Assembly (NCBI RefSeq): GCF_001591385.1
Contig: NZ_BCUU01000005.1
Location: 34,303-98,302, forward strand
Direction of reading: 5' to 3'
Origin: Variovorax soli NBRC 106424
Lineage (GTDB): Bacteria > Pseudomonadota > Gammaproteobacteria > Burkholderiales > Burkholderiaceae_C
DNA length: 64,000 nucleotides
Below, in pieces: positions 59,681-64,000 of the stretch. The notes below the pieces were generated by a model. The model had not been told where the DNA came from, did no database searches, and was given only the letters and a program-made list of their open reading frames with translations. The position numbers and the translations under genes are program-made. Within the stretch, counting starts at the first letter, position 1. Every line of letters begins with the position of its first letter.

Positions 59681-60043
59681 TTACTCCTTCGTCTTTGCCT
59701 TGGATGCGGTGCGCGCACGGCCCCTGGCCGCGGCGGGCTTGCAGTACTGGGCGTACAGGGTCTGGATGACGGCCACGGCCTCGTCGCTGGCCAGCGAGTA
59801 GTAGATGTTCTTGCCCTCGCGCCGGGTGTTGACCAGCTCTTCCTCGCGCAGCACGGTGAGTTGCTGCGACAAGGTGGGCTGCACGATGCCCAGCCCCTCC
59901 TCCAGCTCGCCCACGCGGGCCTCGCCCTGCGAGAGGTAGCACAGGATCAGCAGCCGGTCGGGGTTGGACAGCACCTTCAGCAGGCCGCACGCCTCGCGCG
60001 CGGCCGACTGCATCTGTTCGAGGGAAAGCGGCAAGGCGGCCAT
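59681..60043 (-). CDS. ArsR-family sulfide/persulfide regulator (BigR/SqrR-like)
   Basis: 120 residues, ATG at 60043. The winged-helix domain has [21 protein letters not shown] and [24 protein letters not shown]. Cys35 (ILCYL) and Cys101 (YAQYCKP) are 66 residues apart, the same spacing as Cys42/Cys108 of BigR and Cys41/Cys107 of SqrR, which form a tetrasulfide/disulfide when persulfides rise. It is divergent from the persulfide dioxygenase gene and would release repression of both units. Confidence 0.88.
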   Translation of the reverse strand: MAALPLSLEQMQSAAREACGLLKVLSNPDRLLILCYLSQGEARVGELEEGLGIVQPTLSQQLTVLREEELVNTRREGKNIYYSLASDEAVAVIQTLYAQYCKPAAARGRARTASKAKTKE

Positions 60044-60079
60044 GGTGTGGATGGATATCAGTTTCAGTTTCTGAAGCGA

Positions 60080-60093
60080 TATTCTATTGAATA
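60080..60093. promoter_or_regulatory. Inverted repeat, possible BigR-type half operator
   Basis: TATTC-TATT-GAATA in the divergent region, 37 bases upstream of the regulator ATG. Confidence 0.4.
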
Positions 60094-60095
60094 AC

Positions 60096-60115
60096 AATAT
60101 ATCTTGCAATATATT
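60096..60115. promoter_or_regulatory. AT-rich palindrome, probable BigR/SqrR operator
   Basis: AATATAT-CTTGCA-ATATATT is a perfect inverted repeat with a six-base centre, 31 bases before the dioxygenase ATG and 53 bases from the regulator ATG. BigR-type sites are AT-rich inverted repeats of this kind. Confidence 0.65.
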
Positions 60116-60145
60116 AGCGTCAAGCAAACTGAAGGAGTTCCCGCC

Positions 60146-61012
60146 ATGTCCAAGCCCCAGGTCCACGGCATCTTCGACCCCGCCACCTGGACCGTCACCT
60201 ACGTCGTCCACAACGGACCGGGCACGGCCTGCGCCATCGTCGACTCGGTGCTCGACTACGACCCCAAGTCGGGCCGCACCCGCGCCGCGTCGGCCGACAA
60301 GGTGATCGACTACGTGCAGGACCAGAACCTGCGGGTCGAGTGGATCCTGGAGACGCATGCCCATGCCGACCACCTCAGCGCCGCGCCCTATCTCAAGCAG
60401 CGCCTGGGCGGGCGCACCGGCATCGGCGAGCACATCACCGCCGTGCAGAAGGTCTTCAAGGGCATCTTCAACCTCGAGCCCGGCTTTGCGCAGGACGGCT
60501 CGCAGTTCGACCACCTGTTCAAGGACGGCGAGGTCTTCCGCATCGGCGAGCTGCGGGCCGAGGTGCTGCACGTTCCCGGCCACACGCCGGCGGACGTGGC
60601 CTACCGCATCGGTGACGACGCGGTGTTCGTGGGCGACACGCTCTTCATGCCCGACGTCGGCACGGCGCGCTGCGACTTTCCCGGCGGCAACGCGCACACG
60701 CTGTACGCCTCCGTGCGCAGGATCCTGGCGCTGCCGCCGCAGACGCGCCTCTTCATGTGCCACGACTATCCGCCCGAAGGCCGGCCGGTCGCGTTCGAGA
60801 CCACGGTGGCCGAAGAGCGCGAGAAGAACATCCACATCCGCGAGGGCGTTTCGCAGGACGACTTCGTGGCCATGCGCACGCGGCGCGACGCCACGCTGGA
60901 CATGCCGGTGCTGATCCTGCCCGCCGTTCAGGTGAATGTGCGCGCCGGCGAGATGCCGCCCAAGGAAGACAACGGCGTGTCCTTCCTCAAGATACCGATC
61001 AACGCGCTCTGA
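60146..61012 (+). CDS. Persulfide dioxygenase-like metallo-beta-lactamase (Blh/SDO)
   Basis: 288 residues, ATG 60146 with GGAG upstream. The metal motif ETHAHADHLSAAPY (residues 70-83) is that of persulfide dioxygenases (ETHE1/SDO/Blh), which oxidise glutathione persulfide to sulfite. The further ligands lie in HVPGHTPADVAY, FVGDTLFMPDVGTARCDFPGG and MCHDYPP. The BigR-type regulator and YeeE pair across the divergent promoter are the usual partners. It lacks an extra rhodanese domain. Confidence 0.92.
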   Translation: MSKPQVHGIFDPATWTVTYVVHNGPGTACAIVDSVLDYDPKSGRTRAASADKVIDYVQDQNLRVEWILETHAHADHLSAAPYLKQRLGGRTGIGEHITAVQKVFKGIFNLEPGFAQDGSQFDHLFKDGEVFRIGELRAEVLHVPGHTPADVAYRIGDDAVFVGDTLFMPDVGTARCDFPGGNAHTLYASVRRILALPPQTRLFMCHDYPPEGRPVAFETTVAEEREKNIHIREGVSQDDFVAMRTRRDATLDMPVLILPAVQVNVRAGEMPPKEDNGVSFLKIPINAL

Positions 61013-61031
61013 AACGGGCCGGCCGGCCGCG

Positions 61032-64000
61032 TCAGGTGCGCGGGGCCGCCTCGTTCACCAGCACCGCGCCCGGGAAGTGCGTGAGCAACTCGGCCAGCGG
61101 CATTTCAGGGCCGAGCGTGCGCACCTGGCCCGTCAAGCAATCCGTCATCCTGCAGCCGGCCAGATCCGCAGGCAGCCGCACGCACGTGTCGCCCCAGGCG
61201 GCGCCGCGCCAGGCGGGGGCCCGTGCGTTCGAGTCGCCGCTCACCGCCGTCGCGAGTGCGGCGAACAGGCGCACCGCAATCACCAGCACGCAACGGCCTT
61301 CGTGCCGGCGCAGGAAGGCCACCACATGCTCGGCATGAAGGCCGCCCGTTTCGAGGGCCTCGTAGCTGCCCAGCTGGAACAGCGCCGGCATCCGCTCGCG
61401 CAGCTTCAGCATCCGCCAGCCGGCCCACATCTTCGCGCGACCATCGGGGGCCTGCTCGACCAGGCGCAGCACGGCCGCGGGCAGGTCCTCGGCCTGCGCC
61501 AGCTGCTGCAATCCGTCGAGCGTGCGCTCGCGCAGCGCATAGTCCACCGGGCGCCGGTTGTCGGGGTCGACCAGGCTGCGCTCGATCAGCTCGCAGCCCT
61601 GGTACACGTCCGGCACGCCCGGCGAGCCGAACTTGAGCAGGGCCAGGCTCAGGCCCGAGAGGGCGCTGAAGGCGTCGATGGCATGCACGAAGTCCAGCAG
61701 GTCGGGCAGGAACGCATTGCCGCCCTCCTCCGCCAGCGCGCCACGCACAAAGCCTTCCAGCGCCGCTTCGTAGGCCGTGTCGGGCTGCGTCCAGCTGGTG
61801 CCCCATTTGCTCTCGCGCGCAGCCTTGTGCATGTAGCCCGTCATGCGCGCCACGAAATCCGTGGCCGGCGCCGAGGTAACGGGCAGCGCGCCCACCAGCG
61901 TCTGGTAGAACAGGTATTCGTGCGCCGGAAGCACACCCGCGTGCAGCGGTGCGTTCATCTCGCGCCAGCGCATGACCGCATCGCGCCAGGCGTCCACCCG
62001 CTCCGACAGCACGTCGATGCGCAGGCGCACATCCTCCGAGCGCTTGCTGTCGTGCGTCGAGGTGGCCAGCATGGTGTGCGGCCAGCGGCGCTGGCGGTCC
62101 AGGCTGGCTTCGTGAAAGGCCAGCACCGTCAGGCCGATGCGGTCCGGCTCGCCGCCCACCTCGTTGAGCGAACTGAGCGGAAAGTAGCGGTAGAAGGCCG
62201 TGTCCTCCACGCCCTTGGCGGCCACCGGCGCGCTGTACTGCTGGAAGCGCCGCGCAAAGCGCTGCACATCCGGCAGCAGTTGCGGCGACGCACCTGCCAC
62301 GCAGCGGCCCAGCAAGGCTTCGCGCAAAAAGGCCCACAGGCTCGGCTCGAGCCGCTGCACGCGTTCGCGCGCGGTGGCGATGGCCTGGTCGACGACGCGC
62401 ACGTCCTGCTCGCTTGCCTCTTCGCCGTTGTAGGTGCGGTAGACCGGCATGCCCGCCGCCACGGCCGCGATGGCCTCGCGCAGGCCGTTGAGCGTGTGGT
62501 CGCGCGTGCGCCGGTCCGCCTTGGCGATGGCGTGCAGCGTGCGGGCCAGCACCTCCAGGTCGGAAGCCAGCGTGCCGGTGGCCACCGACAGGCGCGCCTC
62601 GTACGCCACCTCGGCAAAGTCCTGCCGGTTGCCGGTGAACGCGTGCCACAGCGCCACCAGCGGCGCTGCCGCGCGCGGGTCCACCAGCACGCCGTTGGCC
62701 ACATTGGCAAAGCGATAGCCGGTGGTGCCGTGAATCGGCCAGGCCACGGGCACGTCCTCGCCCGCCGCGGCGATCTTTTCCGCCACCACGTACAGCGGCC
62801 GCAGCGGCTTGCCGCTGGCCACCAGCCGGGCCGCATGGCCCGACTGCAGCCGCGCGAAGTAGCCGGCCGGATCGAACAGGCCGTCCGGATGGTCGATGCG
62901 CAGCCCGTCGACCCAGCCGGCCGCCGCCAGGTCCAGCGCCAGGCCGTGCGTGGCCTCGAACACGTCCGCGCGCTCGGTGCGCAGGGCCGCCAGCTCGTTC
63001 ACGTCGAAGAAGCGCCGGTAATTGATCTCGTCGGCCGCGCAGCGCCAATGCGCCAGGCGCCAGGCTTGCGAGTCCATCAGCGCATGCAGGCTGTCGCAGC
63101 CCTCCGGCGCGTTGATGGCGTCGATCTCGCGCTGCAGCGCCGCCTCGTCGCCGCCGGCCAGCGTGTCCTGCAGGCGCTTGAAGAGGCTGTCGGGCGCTAT
63201 CGGAAAGCGGTGCTCGAAGTAGCGCACGCTCCAGCGGTTGTGCTCGCGCTCGTAGGCCAGGCTCAGCTCGCCGCGCGCCAGCGCCTCGCCATAGGGCACG
63301 CCGAGCACGGGCAGCAGCACCTTGCCGGCCAGGCCCGGCGTGGCGGCATGCCAGTCGATGTCGAAGAAGCCGGCGTACAGCGAGGCCTCGCCCTTTTCCA
63401 GCACGTCGTTCCACCAGGCGTTGTCGCCGCCGATCACGCCCATGTGGTTGGGCACCAGGTCGATCAGCTGGCCCATGCCGTGCCGCTGCAGCGCATCGCA
63501 CAGGCGCCGCCAGGCCGGCATGCCGCCCAGCTCGGGGCTGATCTCGTCATGCGCCACCACGTCGTAGCCGTGCAGGCTGCCGGGCCGCGCGCGGTGGATC
63601 GGCGAGCAGTACACATGGCTGATGCCCAGCCGCGCCAGGTACGGCACGACGGCCGCCGCCGCGTCGAAGCCGAAGTCCTTGTGCAGCTGCAGCCGGTAGG
63701 TGGCGCGCGGAATGGTCGCGGCGCTGCGCTGCGGGCGGGCGTCGGCCACCGCGGCAATCACCTGCCGCAGCGGCGGGGACTGCCACAGGGTCTGCAGGTC
63801 CGCCGAGTACTTGCGGCGCCAGTTGGGATGCTCGCCCACGGTGCCGGGCATGTTGGCCTGCTCGGGCTGGCCCAGCAGGTCTTCGAGCTGCACCGCCATC
63901 AGGCTGGACGGCGCGCTCGCCAGGTGGGCATGCACGGCGGCATGCAGCCCGGGCGGCGGTGGCTCGCCCATGCGCTCGGGCGCCTCGACGGGCCGCCCCA
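61032..64000 (-). CDS. treY: 4-alpha-glucanotransferase (MalQ) C-terminus fused to malto-oligosyltrehalose synthase (TreY), 5' truncated
   Basis: The frame is open at the right edge, so the N-terminus is missing. The first 75 visible residues match a MalQ tail (VQLEDLLGQPEQANMPGTVG, then EHPNWRRKY). The TreY domain starts near 63735 with TYRLQLHKDFGFDAAAAVVP and ends at 61032. GH13 catalytic residues are visible: DGLRIDHPDG (nucleophile Asp), VAEKI (acid Glu) and STHDSKRSEDVRLR (third Asp). TreY converts the reducing end of maltodextrin into a trehalosyl unit. It starts 20 bases from the convergent dioxygenase stop. MalQ-TreY fusion would channel maltodextrin into trehalose. Partner genes treZ/treX are outside. 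Confidence 0.92.
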   Translation of the reverse strand, partial: GRPVEAPERMGEPPPPGLHAAVHAHLASAPSSLMAVQLEDLLGQPEQANMPGTVGEHPNWRRKYSADLQTLWQSPPLRQVIAAVADARPQRSAATIPRATYRLQLHKDFGFDAAAAVVPYLARLGISHVYCSPIHRARPGSLHGYDVVAHDEISPELGGMPAWRRLCDALQRHGMGQLIDLVPNHMGVIGGDNAWWNDVLEKGEASLYAGFFDIDWHAATPGLAGKVLLPVLGVPYGEALARGELSLAYEREHNRWSVRYFEHRFPIAPDSLFKRLQDTLAGGDEAALQREIDAINAPEGCDSLHALMDSQAWRLAHWRCAADEINYRRFFDVNELAALRTERADVFEATHGLALDLAAAGWVDGLRIDHPDGLFDPAGYFARLQSGHAARLVASGKPLRPLYVVAEKIAAAGEDVPVAWPIHGTTGYRFANVANGVLVDPRAAAPLVALWHAFTGNRQDFAEVAYEARLSVATGTLASDLEVLARTLHAIAKADRRTRDHTLNGLREAIAAVAAGMPVYRTYNGEEASEQDVRVVDQAIATARERVQRLEPSLWAFLREALLGRCVAGASPQLLPDVQRFARRFQQYSAPVAAKGVEDTAFYRYFPLSSLNEVGGEPDRIGLTVLAFHEASLDRQRRWPHTMLATSTHDSKRSEDVRLRIDVLSERVDAWRDAVMRWREMNAPLHAGVLPAHEYLFYQTLVGALPVTSAPATDFVARMTGYMHKAARESKWGTSWTQPDTAYEAALEGFVRGALAEEGGNAFLPDLLDFVHAIDAFSALSGLSLALLKFGSPGVPDVYQGCELIERSLVDPDNRRPVDYALRERTLDGLQQLAQAEDLPAAVLRLVEQAPDGRAKMWAGWRMLKLRERMPALFQLGSYEALETGGLHAEHVVAFLRRHEGRCVLVIAVRLFAALATAVSGDSNARAPAWRGAAWGDTCVRLPADLAGCRMTDCLTGQVRTLGPEMPLAELLTHFPGAVLVNEAAPRT

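Noticed and set aside
61105..63501. A 798-codon frame in another phase of the same strand as treY
   Set aside because: Composition is Arg/Gly/Ala-rich without motifs; TreY in the other phase has all catalytic residues.
1..64000. CRISPR arrays, tRNA genes, insertion sequences, prophage or integrase genes
   Set aside because: No regularly spaced repeats, no cloverleaf-like sequence and no transposase or integrase motifs were recognised.

Overview
The window is GC-rich, densely coded bacterial chromosome. The gene repertoire (five orphan Bug/TctC-type solute receptors, CoA-linked aromatic catabolism, a BigR/persulfide dioxygenase module, a Glp-like ABC system with DhaKL, a MalQ-TreY fusion) suggests a Burkholderiales bacterium, probably Comamonadaceae (Variovorax-like). 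That placement is inference from gene content. I saw no rRNA, tRNA, CRISPR array, transposase or integrase.

Layout. (1) 1-4756: tail of a molybdenum hydroxylase, a VOC protein, an FAD monooxygenase and a Bug receptor, probably an N-heteroaromatic ring-hydroxylation module. (2) 5244-12182, minus strand: a sugar-acid operon (2-hydroxyacid dehydrogenase, Bug, FAA hydrolase, SDR, Bug, GarD galactarate dehydratase, GntR regulator), divergent from an HTH-citrate synthase fusion at 12289. (3) 14222-23386: a TetR regulator and, behind a perfect 18-bp palindrome on a good sigma-70 promoter, an aryl-CoA pathway operon (hydrolase, VOC enzyme, aryl-CoA ligase, thioesterase, FAD monooxygenase, Bug, maleate isomerase, hydrolase). 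An AraC regulator plus hydrolase/Bug pair follows (23380-26384). (4) 26715-32506: a stress block (two universal stress proteins, Hsp20, flavodoxin-like, DksA-like, Pat-type acyl-CoA ligase/acetyltransferase) with FNR/Anr-like sites in its central divergent region. (5) 32839-39385: a QseBC/PmrAB-like two-component system convergent with a tightly overlapping operon (thermostable-hemolysin family protein, AMP ligase, haem-oxygenase-like diiron protein, SDR, TPR protein) that has a PmrA/QseB-type direct-repeat box in front of it. This is the best candidate for an uncharacterised small-molecule system.

(6) 39579-45689: MFS, DoxX, Tat-exported amidohydrolase, XapX and isochorismatase-like genes divergent from a LysR regulator. 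(7) 45708-54125: a nine-gene LacI-ABC-DhaLK operon for uptake and phosphorylation of a triose or polyol. (8) 54217-64000: CAP-domain lipoprotein, MFS permease, PhoX-type phosphatase behind a Pho-box-like site, a YeeE pair, a BigR/SqrR-type sulfide regulator divergent from a persulfide dioxygenase, and a MalQ-TreY trehalose fusion running off the right edge.

Gene-poor stretches at 4757-5243, 13453-14221 and 26385-26714 hold no intact gene. The last two share a short diverged repeat in opposite orientations.
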